Made by a program: the position numbers and the translations under genes. The notes under the pieces were generated by a model, which was given only the letters and a program-made list of their open reading frames with translations, was not told where the DNA came from and made no database searches. A stretch of DNA of 25,782 nt from contig JAMOUL010000316.1 in the NCBI GenBank assembly GCA_027062035.1, forward strand, positions 1 to 25,782, written 5' to 3'. The stretch is from Candidatus Aminicenantota bacterium (GTDB lineage Bacteria; Acidobacteriota; Aminicenantia; S016-38). Below are positions 1 to 10,851 of this stretch, piece after piece; the first letter of the stretch is position 1, and each line of letters starts with the position of its first letter.

Positions 1-495
1 TTGACACCTTCCCATATGAGCCAGGAGAGCATCATAGGGAAAATCCTTCGCATCACTGCTAACCTTTTGCCACACTTTAATAGCCCCCTCACAATCGCCC
101 TTCTCCGATAGAAGTTCACCCTCCATAAAATAAATATATTCCCTCATAATCCCTTTGGGTTGAACTCCCTTAAGTACTTTAATGGCTTCGTCATATTTAT
201 CCTCATCAGCAAGTTTCTCAGCTTTAAGGATTGCCTCTATTTGAGGAAAAGGTACAGGATATTTTGCAAGATCCACCTTTTTCCCTGAATTTATATATCT
301 CCCAAGCAAATAATTGGCTTTTTTTATTTTCGAAGACACATAGGCTTTATAAGAAAAACCCACAATTAAAATCACTATCACGGCAGTTATGGTAACTGCT
401 ATCTCCTTCCAGTAAGGGGACAAGGCCTTAATAAAGCTAACCATAAAGGTTGAAAATTCGTCCTTTTTGATCCTGTGTCTTTCCGATCTTTTCAT
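1..495 (-). CDS. Membrane-anchored TPR-like protein (partial, C-terminus beyond window)
   Basis: This gene reads leftward and runs off the window after 165 codons. The ATG at 495 has a GGAGG ribosome binding site just upstream. The visible protein has a charged N-terminus (MKRSERHRIKKDEF), then one hydrophobic segment at about residues 31-49, then helical repeat-like sequence with paired motifs such as 'LADEDKYDEAIKVLKG' and 'GDCEGAIKVWQKV'. That is the layout of YfgM/CpoB-like proteins: a single membrane anchor with a periplasmic tetratricopeptide domain that assists envelope protein folding or assembly. It starts 34 bases after the M48 protease gene and is probably the last visible gene of the same operon. 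The family call rests on architecture only; the repeats are too degenerate to name a specific function. Confidence 0.6.
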   Translation of the reverse strand, partial: MKRSERHRIKKDEFSTFMVSFIKALSPYWKEIAVTITAVIVILIVGFSYKAYVSSKIKKANYLLGRYINSGKKVDLAKYPVPFPQIEAILKAEKLADEDKYDEAIKVLKGVQPKGIMREYIYFMEGELLSEKGDCEGAIKVWQKVSSDAKDFPYDALLAHMGRCQ

Positions 496-529
496 AGTTC
501 CTCCATTTTATGAAATTATATAAAACGGT

Positions 530-2083
530 TTATCTGGTGTAAAGAGAATCTATTCTCTTTAATCCTGCAGTTATCATTTCTATTTCACCTGAATCGAAAA
601 AGAATAATTTACATTTAGGACAGTAGTCCACCGGTGTATACGTAACAAAATTGAAAAATCTCCTCTGCATGGTCTTACCACAGCGGGGACAAACTAAGGG
701 CATGGAGGGATCAACCACCCCTGGAGAAACCCCTCCCCTGTAAATTTTTCCCCTCTCCTCATCTATGGCTCCCTGAGTATACTCCATTTCCTTTTCGGTT
801 ATGCTTTCCTGTTCCCTTGCTATAAGTCTAAGTACTCTGTCCTCCCTTACGATTATTCCTCCGCACCTTCCACATCTTAGAAGAGGAACGTTTTTATAAT
901 AAGTATGGAAAAGAGGTCCTTTACATCGAGGACATTCCCCTTCCGCCTGCTTAAATTTTGAGAGTATGTCCCTGAAGGTTATTATGCCTTCCTTACCTCT
1001 TATTTTACTTCCCTCTCCGATCCATGTCTTTTCCATAAGCTCTTCAAGGGTAAATGGTCCCAGCCACTTACCATCCTTCTCCACCCACCAATCTCTCTCC
1101 TGCTTGGGCTTCGCTATTCTATCAAGAAGCTGCTGCCTGCTGGCACCAGCAAGCTTAAGCATGGTATTGATTCTCTTATTTACAGGTGGGTGTGTGGAGA
1201 ACAGGTCACCTAAAAGACCGGAACTTTCGTCAATGGCTCTAATAGCAGGATTTACAATAAAAAGGGAGGCCATGGCTGGATTGCTGAATGCAGAAATCCC
1301 CCTTGTCCTATCCCGGGAAATCTTCCACAGAGCAGAGGCAAGGGCCAGGGGATTTCTGGTAAACTGTACAGCCATTGCATCAGCAAGGTCCTCCATTCTC
1401 CTGGAAATCAGAGAATTTATAAACTTTGTAAGAAGTTCTACCAGCATAAGATACAGGAGAACTATTAGTCCTGCTCCGCCTGCTCCCTTTTTTCTGTCGT
1501 CGTTACTTCCCGCAAGGAGCAGAGAAACTGAAGAAAAAAGGCTTATTGCCATAACAAAGGTGGAAAGCACTCCCTTGTAGTAAGAATCTCCCCTTACATA
1601 ATGTGCCATCTCGTGAGCCACAACTGCCTGCAACTCATCCCTGTCCAGAGACGAAATAGCGCCCTCTGTAACCGCTATTATATTAAAGGCTGAAAAGGCA
1701 TTTCTCGCCAGAACAGGAATAACATATACCTCAGGAACAGGAACAGTGGCAGCGATGGCCATTTCCCTTACGACATTTTGAACCTGTTTGTGTTTTAAAT
1801 CCTGGGGGTCCGGTTTCTGAGCTCTCAGAACTTCAAGATAACGTATTATTCTGTCTCTCTTTGCCCCTAAAACTCCCAAATAATAAATTATAAGGGAAAT
1901 GCCCGCAGAGAAAAGTAAAAGTTCAAGGGAGGTAGCTCCTCTAAGAAAGAGACCATAGGAAGTTAGTTTAATAATGTGAAAAAGGCCTACCAGTGCAAGA
2001 GTAAAGAAAGGAAAAAAGATCAGGAAAAGAACGGTAATTGCCCGTTTCTTTTCCCTCTGGATATCCCAGAACGTCTTCTTCAA
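530..2083 (-). CDS. M48 family membrane metalloprotease with GYF_2-like and zinc-ribbon C-terminal extension
   Basis: This is a 517-residue membrane zinc protease of the HtpX/M48 type. Hydrophobic segments lie at about 17-38, 53-72, 170-191 and 204-224. The catalytic HEXXH motif is HEMAH at 157-161, and the third zinc ligand is probably Glu231 in the 'SRRMEDLAD' motif. Usual HtpX proteins end near 290-330 residues; this one continues. Residues about 331-350 (WWVEKDGKWLGPFTLEELM) resemble a GYF_2 domain. Two CxxC pairs follow at C384/C387 with C404/C407, and again at C465/C468 with C488/C491, the last followed by FFFDSGEIE, as in zf-TFIIB zinc ribbons. The start codon overlaps the lemA stop by 4 bases (ATGA). 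LemA next to M48 or HtpX is a recurrent pairing, suggesting membrane protein quality control. The protease call is firm; the role of the tail is unknown. Confidence 0.88.
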   Translation of the reverse strand: MKKTFWDIQREKKRAITVLFLIFFPFFTLALVGLFHIIKLTSYGLFLRGATSLELLLFSAGISLIIYYLGVLGAKRDRIIRYLEVLRAQKPDPQDLKHKQVQNVVREMAIAATVPVPEVYVIPVLARNAFSAFNIIAVTEGAISSLDRDELQAVVAHEMAHYVRGDSYYKGVLSTFVMAISLFSSVSLLLAGSNDDRKKGAGGAGLIVLLYLMLVELLTKFINSLISRRMEDLADAMAVQFTRNPLALASALWKISRDRTRGISAFSNPAMASLFIVNPAIRAIDESSGLLGDLFSTHPPVNKRINTMLKLAGASRQQLLDRIAKPKQERDWWVEKDGKWLGPFTLEELMEKTWIGEGSKIRGKEGIITFRDILSKFKQAEGECPRCKGPLFHTYYKNVPLLRCGRCGGIIVREDRVLRLIAREQESITEKEMEYTQGAIDEERGKIYRGGVSPGVVDPSMPLVCPRCGKTMQRRFFNFVTYTPVDYCPKCKLFFFDSGEIEMITAGLKRIDSLYTR

Positions 2084-2637
2084 AATTTAACCTCAGGAAC
2101 CTCCCTATCCGACTCTTCTTCAATTTCCCAGAAGGGATATTCCTTCAGCCTCATCTGGGAAGCAACGATAGCATCGGGTATCCGTTTGATAGCAGTGTTA
2201 AAGATCATAACATTGTCATTGTATGCCTGTCGCGCAAATGCGATCTGGTTTTCAGTGGTTCTGAGTTCTTCCATAAGCTCCAGAAAATGCTGATCCGCCT
2301 TTAAATTGGGATAATTTTCTACAACCAGCATTAACTGCCTGAGAGCTCTGGTAAGCTCTCCTTCTGCTTCAATAGCCTCTTCTGGCGTTTTGGCTGAAGT
2401 AGCCTTAGCCCTGGCTTCTGTAACAGCACTCAGAGTTTCACGCTCATGGGCTGCATAACCTTTAACTGTATTGACAAGATTAGGAATGAGGTCATGTCTT
2501 CTTTTAAGCTGTACATCTATCTGAGCCCAGGCATTTTTCACCTGCTGCCGGAGCCTTACGAACCTGTTATACGTGGCAAAGTACCAGAGGACAACGGCAA
2601 CAACCACACCTAAAATTATCAAAACCCCTATCATCAT
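2080..2637 (-). CDS. lemA: LemA family protein
   Basis: The 185-residue product begins with a single membrane anchor (residues about 3-21) followed by the signature LemA region '[19 protein letters not shown]' and '[19 protein letters not shown]', continuing as long helices rich in E/A/K to the C-terminus. LemA proteins are small single-pass membrane proteins of unknown biochemical activity, usually with most of the protein outside the cytoplasm. Length matches the family norm. The gene overlaps the fabF stop by 4 bases at its 5' end and the M48 protease start by 4 bases at its 3' end, so translation of all three is likely coupled. The start has GGAGG immediately upstream; the second ATG one codon later cannot be excluded. 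Confidence 0.9.
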   Translation of the reverse strand: MMIGVLIILGVVVAVVLWYFATYNRFVRLRQQVKNAWAQIDVQLKRRHDLIPNLVNTVKGYAAHERETLSAVTEARAKATSAKTPEEAIEAEGELTRALRQLMLVVENYPNLKADQHFLELMEELRTTENQIAFARQAYNDNVMIFNTAIKRIPDAIVASQMRLKEYPFWEIEEESDREVPEVKF

Positions 2638-3878
2638 TCCTCCTTGTATTTTTTTATAAGAAGAGAGGCGTTTGTTCCTCCAAATCCAAAGGAGTTGGAG
2701 AGCGCATAATTTACCTCTGCTTCCCTTCCTTTATTAGGAACATAATCCAGGTCGCACTCCGGGTCCGGATTCTCATAGTTTATCGTCGGAGGAATGTAAT
2801 TTCTCGAGACAGTGAGGACGGAATAAATCGCCTCAGCAGCTCCGGTAGCACCCAGCATATGCCCGGTCATAGATTTAGTGGAACTTACTGCCAGTTTATA
2901 CGCATGGTCACCGAAAACCTTCTTTATGGCAAGGGTTTCGATCTTATCGTTCCAGACAGTAGAAGTACCGTGGGCATTAATATAATCCACATCTTGCGGC
3001 AAAATGCCTGCATCTTCTATAGCAGCCTTCATGGCCTTTGCTGCACCATGCCCACTCTTATCAGGAGCAGTTATATGGTAAGCATCCGAACTGGCTCCAT
3101 AACCAACTATTTCTCCCAGAATTCTGGCTCCTCTGGCCTTTGCATGCTCAAGTTCTTCCAGTATCATAACACCGGCACCCTCGGCTATAACGAACCCATC
3201 CCTATCCCTATCAAAGGGCCTTGAAGCTCTTTCCGGATCATCATTACGGGTGCTCAGAGCTCTCATAACCGAAAATCCAGCTACAGAAAGGGGTGTAATG
3301 GTACTTTCCGCACCCCCTGCAATCATCACGTCTGCATCCCCTCTTTGAATTATTCTGAATGCGTCGCCAATTGAATGGGTTCCAGTTGCACATGCAGTGA
3401 CAGCTGCAGAATTTGGTCCGTATGCCTTGTATCTCAAAGCTACGTGACCTGAAGCGAGATTTATAATTGCCATGGGGATAAAATATGGGGATACCCTCTT
3501 CCAGCCTTTTTCCCTGAGAACAATTGTGAATTCTTCTATTTCCTGTATTCCTCCTATTCCCGCTCCTATAAGAACTCCCATTCTCTCACCGAGTTCTTCA
3601 GAAATTTCAAGTCCGGACATTTTAAAGGCTTCATCTGCAGCTGCAATTGCATACTGGATAAAACGGGACATCTTCCGGATGTCCTTTTTTTCTATCCACC
3701 TGAGAGGGTCGAAATCCTTAACCTCTCCAGCAATTTGAGAAGGAAGATCGGAGGGGTCAAAGCGGGTTATTCTGGCAACTCCGCTCTTCCCCTCCTTCAA
3801 TGCATTCCAGTTTTCTTCTACTCCTATTCCTATTGGAGAAAGAATTCCTATACCGGTAATTACTACCCGTCTCTTCAT
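2634..3878 (-). CDS. fabF: Beta-ketoacyl-ACP synthase II
   Basis: The 414-residue enzyme condenses malonyl-ACP with acyl-ACP in the elongation cycle of type II fatty acid synthesis in the cytoplasm. The thiolase-fold catalytic triad is complete: Cys163 in '[12 protein letters not shown]', His303 in '[11 protein letters not shown]' and His340 in '[17 protein letters not shown]'. These positions coincide with E. coli FabF numbering, and the C-terminal '[13 protein letters not shown]' is also typical. Length is normal. The start overlaps the acpP stop by 4 bases, and the 3' end overlaps lemA by 4 bases. The acpP-fabF order directly downstream of fabG is a classic bacterial arrangement. Confidence 0.97.
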   Translation of the reverse strand: MKRRVVITGIGILSPIGIGVEENWNALKEGKSGVARITRFDPSDLPSQIAGEVKDFDPLRWIEKKDIRKMSRFIQYAIAAADEAFKMSGLEISEELGERMGVLIGAGIGGIQEIEEFTIVLREKGWKRVSPYFIPMAIINLASGHVALRYKAYGPNSAAVTACATGTHSIGDAFRIIQRGDADVMIAGGAESTITPLSVAGFSVMRALSTRNDDPERASRPFDRDRDGFVIAEGAGVMILEELEHAKARGARILGEIVGYGASSDAYHITAPDKSGHGAAKAMKAAIEDAGILPQDVDYINAHGTSTVWNDKIETLAIKKVFGDHAYKLAVSSTKSMTGHMLGATGAAEAIYSVLTVSRNYIPPTINYENPDPECDLDYVPNKGREAEVNYALSNSFGFGGTNASLLIKKYKEE

Positions 3879-4120
3879 GCTCCCAACTTGTTGGCGATAT
3901 AGTTAACAATATCACCGACAGTGATTATCTTTTCCAGATCTTCGTCTGGAATTTCAATATTGAATGCTTCCTCAAAATCAGCTACAAGATCAGGAATATC
4001 AAGGGAATCTGCTCCCAGGTCCTCAATAAGCTTTGCCTCAGGAACAATCTTGTTCTCTTCCACGGTAAGTTTGCTTGCAATAATTTCCTTTACCTTTGCT
4101 GCAATTTCCTGTTTTGTCAT
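3875..4120 (-). CDS. acpP: Acyl carrier protein
   Basis: This 81-residue acidic four-helix protein carries growing acyl chains on a 4'-phosphopantetheine arm. The attachment site is Ser39 in '[19 protein letters not shown]'. The sequence after the serine is slightly unusual: IPDL replaces the common TVEL, in the helix that contacts FAS enzymes, but the overall acidic character is kept. A near-perfect AAGGAGGT ribosome binding site precedes the ATG, consistent with high expression. It lies 20 bases downstream of fabG and overlaps fabF by 4 bases. Confidence 0.96.
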   Translation of the reverse strand: MTKQEIAAKVKEIIASKLTVEENKIVPEAKLIEDLGADSLDIPDLVADFEEAFNIEIPDEDLEKIITVGDIVNYIANKLGA

Positions 4121-4140
4121 TTGAACCTCCTTGTTATTTT

Positions 4141-4866
4141 TTATGTATATAGGCCACCATTGACCCTAATTACTTCTCCTGTAATGTAGGATGCATCATC
4201 GCTAAGGAGAAAGGCAACTACGGATGCTATTTCCTGGGGAGTGGAAAATCGACCAAGGGGTATTGCCTTAAAATACTCCTCTTTAACCTTCTCCGGTAAT
4301 TTTTCAGTCATGGGAGTTACAACAAATCCCGGGGCTACCGCATTCACTCTTATATTTCTGGAAGCAACTTCCTTGGCTATGGACTTGGTGAACCCTATAA
4401 GGCCAGCCTTGGAAGCAGAGTAATTCGCCTGTCCGGCATTTCCCATCTCTCCAACGACCGAAGCTATATTTACAATAGCTCCTGCTCTTCTTCTGATCAT
4501 TCCCCTTATTACTTCCCTCGTAACAAGGAAGGCTCCCGTTAAGTTAACCTTTAATACTGCTTCCCAGTCGCTGAGTTTCATTCGCATCAAGAGTCCATCC
4601 TTTGTAATACCTGCATTGTTCACAAGAAAATCGATCTTTTCGTCCTCTTCCAGGATCATCTTTATCCCGGCCTTAACATCCTCTTCCGAGGTTACATCCA
4701 TCTTAACAGGGAAAGCACCTATAGCAGAAGCTGCTTCCTTGAGAAGATCTTCGTTTATATCTGCAATCCATACCTTTGCACCTTCTTTTATTAACCTTTC
4801 CGCAATCGCTCTCCCTATTCCCCTGCTTCCCCCGGTTACAAGTGCTACTTTTCCCTCAAATCTCAT
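4141..4866 (-). CDS. fabG: 3-oxoacyl-ACP reductase
   Basis: This is a 241-residue NADPH-dependent short-chain dehydrogenase that reduces 3-oxoacyl-ACP. The cofactor loop is TGGSRGIG (residues 11-18), NNAG is at 83-86, and the catalytic residues are Ser136, Tyr149 and Lys153 (YSASK). The open frame extends 11 codons further upstream. I place the start at MRFEGKVALV (ATG at 4866) because it fits the family N-terminus, has a GGAGGA box at good spacing, and overlaps the fabH stop in an ATGA junction. The longer start would put extra MGSCCGKMEEK residues before the Rossmann strand. Its position between fabH and acpP fixes the fatty-acid role. Confidence 0.96.
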   Translation of the reverse strand: MRFEGKVALVTGGSRGIGRAIAERLIKEGAKVWIADINEDLLKEAASAIGAFPVKMDVTSEEDVKAGIKMILEEDEKIDFLVNNAGITKDGLLMRMKLSDWEAVLKVNLTGAFLVTREVIRGMIRRRAGAIVNIASVVGEMGNAGQANYSASKAGLIGFTKSIAKEVASRNIRVNAVAPGFVVTPMTEKLPEKVKEEYFKAIPLGRFSTPQEIASVVAFLLSDDASYITGEVIRVNGGLYT

Positions 4867-5846
4867 TTTCTCCTCCATTTTACCACAGCAGCTGCCCAAG
4901 TAAAACCACCACCAAAGGCAGCAAGCAGAATTATATCATTTTCCTTAATCATTCCCTTCGAATACGCCTCCCACCACGCTATGGGGATTGAAGCTGCGGA
5001 AGTATTTCCGAATCGTTCTATATTGGAATAAACCTTCTCAGGGTCTATCCCGAGCCTTTCCCCTGTAGAAACAGTTATTCTCTGATTCGCCTGGTGAGGA
5101 ATGAAAAGGGAAACGTCTTTTACCGATATTCCTGCTTTATCCAGAACTTCCTTTGCAATGGCAGGCATTTTTGTTACAGCATGTTTAAATACCTCTCTTC
5201 CATTCATTTTGATGAAGTGTAGTCTGTTTTTAACTGTTTCCATTGATGCTGGCATCCTGCTACCACCGGCTGGCATATACAGGAGGTCTCCCTTGGTCCC
5301 GTCAGATCTAACCTCGATCCCCAAAATACCTTCTTCATCGGAACGCGTAAGCACTGCTGCTCCAGCTCCATCTCCAAAAAGCACACATGTGTTTCTATCT
5401 TCCCAATCGGTAATCTTACTCAGGGTTTCGACACCTATTATAAGAGCTGTGTTATACTTACCGCTCCGGATAAAGGAGTCTGCTATATTCATTGCATAAA
5501 GAAAACCTGAGCATGCAGCGGAAATATCAAAGGCGGGGATCTCTCCCATACCAAGGCTGGAAGAAACTATACACGCAGTAGAGGGAAACATCATATCAGG
5601 AGTGACTGTTGCTACTATTACCACATCTATGTCCGCAGGCTTCATCCCTGCATTTTCAATAGCGATTTTAGCAGCTTCAATTGCAAATTTTGAACTGGGT
5701 TCGTCCTCCCGGGCTATTCTCCTGGTCTTAATCCCGGTTCTCGTAGTAATCCATTCATCTGAAGTATCCACCATTTTTTCCAGGTCCTGGTTGGTAAGGA
5801 CCTTTTCAGGAAGCGATGCCCCAAGCCCTGCTACTATTACTCCCAT
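4863..5846 (-). CDS. fabH: Beta-ketoacyl-ACP synthase III
   Basis: The 327-residue enzyme starts fatty acid synthesis by condensing an acyl-CoA primer with malonyl-ACP. The catalytic triad is Cys112 in 'ISAACSGFLYA', His251 in 'IPHQANQRI' and Asn281 in 'RFGNTSAASIP'. The C-terminal GGGFTWAAA is the usual ending. The ATG at 5846 has a GGAGGA box and lies 41 bases inside the 3' end of plsX, a larger overlap than its neighbours show. Primer preference (acetyl versus branched acyl) cannot be told from the sequence by eye. Confidence 0.96.
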   Translation of the reverse strand: MGVIVAGLGASLPEKVLTNQDLEKMVDTSDEWITTRTGIKTRRIAREDEPSSKFAIEAAKIAIENAGMKPADIDVVIVATVTPDMMFPSTACIVSSSLGMGEIPAFDISAACSGFLYAMNIADSFIRSGKYNTALIIGVETLSKITDWEDRNTCVLFGDGAGAAVLTRSDEEGILGIEVRSDGTKGDLLYMPAGGSRMPASMETVKNRLHFIKMNGREVFKHAVTKMPAIAKEVLDKAGISVKDVSLFIPHQANQRITVSTGERLGIDPEKVYSNIERFGNTSAASIPIAWWEAYSKGMIKENDIILLAAFGGGFTWAAAVVKWRRK

Positions 5847-6867
5847 TGTTCCTCCTTTTTCCGGTTTCTACCCATTCTTTATAAGAGGCAATTTCTGCCT
5901 TGTATTTTTGTCTGAATCCTACCACAGGTAACCGCCTGGCAAATTTTAGAGCATTTTCTATTGCTCTTCCAGAACTTCTTCCATGAGCCACCACTATATT
6001 CCCCTTAAACCCTACAAGAAGCCCGCCCCCGTACTCGGAGTAATCAAGTTTATCCTTTAATGCCCTGAAGGCTCCCCTGGAAAGTAAATATCCTATTTTA
6101 TATTTCAATTTTCTGGAAAGTTCCTCTTTAAGGAATCTAACAAATAGCTCCCCGAGGCCTTCAGCAAGTTTCAAAACTATATTCCCTACAAACCCATCTG
6201 TTAGAACCACATCTGCCCTGTCAAAAAACATTTCTCTGCTCTCTATATTCCCGTAAAATTTAAAAGGCCCTTCCTCGAGGCTTTTATAAATTTCTTTTAA
6301 TGTTTTATGCCCCTTGGAAGCCTCTTCCCCGATGTTTAAAAGTCCTATTTTAGGATTCTTACGGCCCAGTATTGTTTCCGCAAAAATTTTACCTATTATA
6401 GCATTTCTTCTATAATCCGACGCCTTGGTATAAACATTAGCTCCAGCATCGATAAGAACGAATTCTTTACTTCGCGAAGGAAGAACCACCAGAATAGCTC
6501 CCCGTTCCACACCCTCTTCTGTTCCCACTATCTTTCTGGAAAGCGCTACCACTGCTGCTGTGTTTCCAGCAGAAAGAAAGGTGTCCACCTTACCCTCTGA
6601 AAGAGCTTTAAGTCCAAGATGGAGAGAGGTTTTCTTTTTCCTTCTCAAAAGCGATATGACTCCCTCTCCCATATCCACCATTTCCGGAGCATTTACTATG
6701 GATATATTGGGCAATTCCTCGTATTTTGACAGTTCCTTTTTTATAAGGTTTTCCGCTCCGAAGATTACAAATTCATCTTCAGTTAGTTTTCTCGCCGCTA
6801 AAACCACACCCTCAACTATATTGATGGGTGCAAAGTCCCCCCCCATCCCATCAACGCCAATCCGCAT
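5806..6867 (-). CDS. plsX: Phosphate acyltransferase PlsX
   Basis: The 353-residue protein opens with the hallmark 'MRIGVDGMGGDFAP'. Other PlsX signatures are 'SAGNTAAVVALS', 'LIDAGAN', 'LLNIGEEASKGH' and 'VLTDGFVGNIVLK'. PlsX converts acyl-ACP to acyl-phosphate at the cytoplasmic membrane face, feeding PlsY in phosphatidic acid synthesis. Length is typical. Its ATG shares one base with the rpmF stop (TAATG). The rpmF-plsX-fabH order is widely conserved in bacteria and supports the call. Confidence 0.96.
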   Translation of the reverse strand: MRIGVDGMGGDFAPINIVEGVVLAARKLTEDEFVIFGAENLIKKELSKYEELPNISIVNAPEMVDMGEGVISLLRRKKKTSLHLGLKALSEGKVDTFLSAGNTAAVVALSRKIVGTEEGVERGAILVVLPSRSKEFVLIDAGANVYTKASDYRRNAIIGKIFAETILGRKNPKIGLLNIGEEASKGHKTLKEIYKSLEEGPFKFYGNIESREMFFDRADVVLTDGFVGNIVLKLAEGLGELFVRFLKEELSRKLKYKIGYLLSRGAFRALKDKLDYSEYGGGLLVGFKGNIVVAHGRSSGRAIENALKFARRLPVVGFRQKYKAEIASYKEWVETGKRRNNGSNSSRAWGIAS

Positions 6868-7058
6868 TATTCAGCATACTCCTCCATGGGTTGTATTACC
6901 ATTTTGCCCTTATAATACCCACAATAGGGACAGGCTCTATGGGGCATATAAGCATTACCGCACTTCGGGCATATGGCAAGTGTGAGCATTTCAAGATGAT
7001 GATGGGACCTTCTCTTTCCTTTTCTTGATTTTGAATGACGTCTTTTAGGCTGAGCCAT
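6867..7058 (-). CDS. rpmF: 50S ribosomal protein L32
   Basis: This 63-residue, strongly basic protein begins MAQPKRRHSKSRKGKRRSHH, as L32 proteins do. It is a zinc-binding (C+) form, with Cys30/Cys33 (CPKC) and Cys43/Cys46 (CPYC). The ribosome binding site GGAGGTGA lies at ideal spacing. The start lies 14 bases inside the 3' end of yceD, and the stop overlaps plsX by one base, so the three genes are translationally coupled. The yceD-rpmF-plsX order is conserved in many bacteria. Confidence 0.97.
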   Translation of the reverse strand: MAQPKRRHSKSRKGKRRSHHHLEMLTLAICPKCGNAYMPHRACPYCGYYKGKMVIQPMEEYAE

Positions 7059-7569
7059 TTTTCACCTCCAGCAGAATTTTTAATTGAGAAAGCCTTGGAT
7101 CCGGTATTTTCTCAACATGTCCGCAATTTATTTTATTTCTATTGGCTCCACAAACGGGACAGATGCCCTTGCAGTCAACCCTGCAAAGGGGCTTCATGGG
7201 AATGGAAAGATTTATCTGGTCAGTAACCAGTCTTTCCACTTCAATTTTTCCATTCCTATAAAAGGTAGTATCAAGTTCCCCCTCCTGAAGGGAAACTTCT
7301 CCTTCTCTTAGATAATATATGGGTAGAATATCCAGAGAAAAACTGGACTCCACTTCAAAGGAAAACTCTTCTGCACATCTACTGCATGAGAGTATAACAG
7401 TACCTTTGATTGTTCCCCAGGCCTTTACCCTCTCACCTCTTCGCTTGAACTTAAGCCTGGCCTCAAAGGGACCATCTGTTCTCCCCTCAGTCAATCGGGC
7501 CTGATTTATCACCATGTCCAGGTTAAGGGTAAGGCCCTTTGGTGGTATCTTTTCTACCTCTAAAAACAT
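7045..7569 (-). CDS. yceD: YceD/DUF177 family protein (23S rRNA accumulation)
   Basis: The 174-residue protein has the two cysteine clusters of this family: CSRC at residues 62-65, then Cys129, Cys133 and the C137-C140 pair within 'PLCRVDCKGICPVCGANRN', plus Cys149. YceD is linked to 23S rRNA maturation or accumulation and nearly always sits directly upstream of rpmF, as here. The middle of the protein is acidic and variable. It is the first gene of the rpmF-plsX-fab block, but only 31 bases separate it from the preceding citryl-CoA lyase gene. I see no terminator in that gap, so read-through from the metK promoter is likely. Confidence 0.9.
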   Translation of the reverse strand: MFLEVEKIPPKGLTLNLDMVINQARLTEGRTDGPFEARLKFKRRGERVKAWGTIKGTVILSCSRCAEEFSFEVESSFSLDILPIYYLREGEVSLQEGELDTTFYRNGKIEVERLVTDQINLSIPMKPLCRVDCKGICPVCGANRNKINCGHVEKIPDPRLSQLKILLEVKNGSA

Positions 7570-7600
7570 CCCTTAATTTTAACTTCTTAGCCGCTCTGTG

Positions 7601-8364
7601 TCAAATTTCCCTATCTGGAGGACCATCATACTCGTGGTCAACAGGGTCAATCTTTCTCATTGGCTTCATCCGGGTCTGCTCTTCATATATATGGGCTATA
7701 AGTCCAGGGGTTCTTGCCATTATAAAGAATGCGTTCCCGAGCTCTGGAGGAAAACCAAGCTCACAGAGTATCGCTGCTATTGCACCGTCCACATTTATAG
7801 GAAGCCTTTTTCCCTTTATCTTCTCTATAGCTTCAGCTATTGCATGAGCCGCTTCCACGTATCTTCCATTAAACCCGAGTTCCTCTGCCATACTGAAAAG
7901 TTTTGCAGTACGTGGGTCGTTCTTGTGATAACGATGTCCAAACCCGAAAATAACCTGCTTTTTTTCGAGTTTATCACGGGTAAATCTTTCAGCTTCTTCT
8001 CTTATATTTCCGCTTTTTTCCACTATCTCCATGTACTGTTTCATAGCATTTTCTATTGCCCCACCGTGATATTTGTAGATAGCAAGTATACCACCTGCCA
8101 GAGCAGCATTAAGGGGTGAACCCGTGGAAGCAATGGTGCGAGCCGCGAGTGTGGAGGGAGGGGTGGCTCCGTGGTCTATAGAGGAAACAAGAATTGCATC
8201 GATCATCTTTCCCACCTTTTCATCTGGCAGCTCTCCCTTAAGGATCAGATAAATAACCTGAGGGAAGCTGACCTTTCCCATTAATTGATCAACCCTGTAC
8301 CCTCTGACTGAAATTTTGTTGGGTTCAATCCTGGTTATTCCGGTTTTCCAGTGATTTTCTCCCA

Positions 8365-8365
<1 letters not shown>
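7601..8365 (-). CDS. Citryl-CoA lyase-type enzyme (short citrate synthase homologue)
   Basis: This 254-residue protein belongs to the citrate synthase superfamily but is far shorter than citrate synthase (about 370-430 residues). It matches the catalytic half shared by citryl-CoA lyase and the C-terminus of ATP-citrate lyase. The catalytic trio appears complete: His100 (YHGGAIENA), His144 (GFGHRYHKNDPR) and Asp193 (NVDGAIAAIL). 'SSIDHGATPPSTLAART' at 61-77 is the ATP-citrate-lyase/CCL-like active-site entry. Known CCLs cleave citryl-CoA to acetyl-CoA and oxaloacetate; the direction and substrate here are inferred. I use the ATG at 8365, which overlaps the ahcY stop (TAATG) and has GGAGG 8-9 bases upstream, rather than the in-frame start 6 codons earlier. 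A citryl-CoA synthetase partner is not in the window. Confidence 0.75.
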
Positions 8366-10763
<2,398 letters not shown>

Positions 10764-10792
10764 GGACTACCTCCTTTTTTATATGAAAAACT

Positions 10793-10821
10793 AATTTATA
10801 GTTTTCTTATCCTTTTGTCAA
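10793..10821 (-). promoter_or_regulatory. Sigma-70-type promoter for metK operon
   Basis: On the minus strand a perfect TTGACA (10816-10821) is followed by overlapping -10 candidates: TATAAA with a 15-base spacer (10795-10800) or TAAATT with a 17-base spacer (10793-10798). The metK ATG is about 30 bases further on, with a strong ribosome binding site between. It is the only TTGACA-type promoter I found in the gene gaps of this window and probably drives metK-ahcY-citryl-CoA lyase and possibly the fab genes. Confidence 0.65.
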
Positions 10822-10851
10822 GTAGAAGTATAAAAGAAAACCTGTTCCCGG

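Noticed and set aside
966..1580. Plus-strand open frame of 204 codons opposite the M48 protease gene
   Set aside because: Pure antisense shadow of a conserved protease; Ser/Leu/Pro-rich with no recognisable domain and no ribosome binding site pattern.
3997..4011. Unusual DSLDIPDL sequence after the ACP phosphopantetheine serine
   Set aside because: A conservative variant within the recognition helix; the DSL core and acidic helix are intact, so no altered function is implied.
7570..7600. Possible terminator between the citryl-CoA lyase gene and yceD
   Set aside because: No hairpin with a T-run can be drawn in these 31 bases, so I do not claim an operon boundary here.
10764..10851. Possible SAM riboswitch ahead of metK
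   Set aside because: The TTGACA promoter leaves only about 25 bases of leader, with no room for an aptamer.
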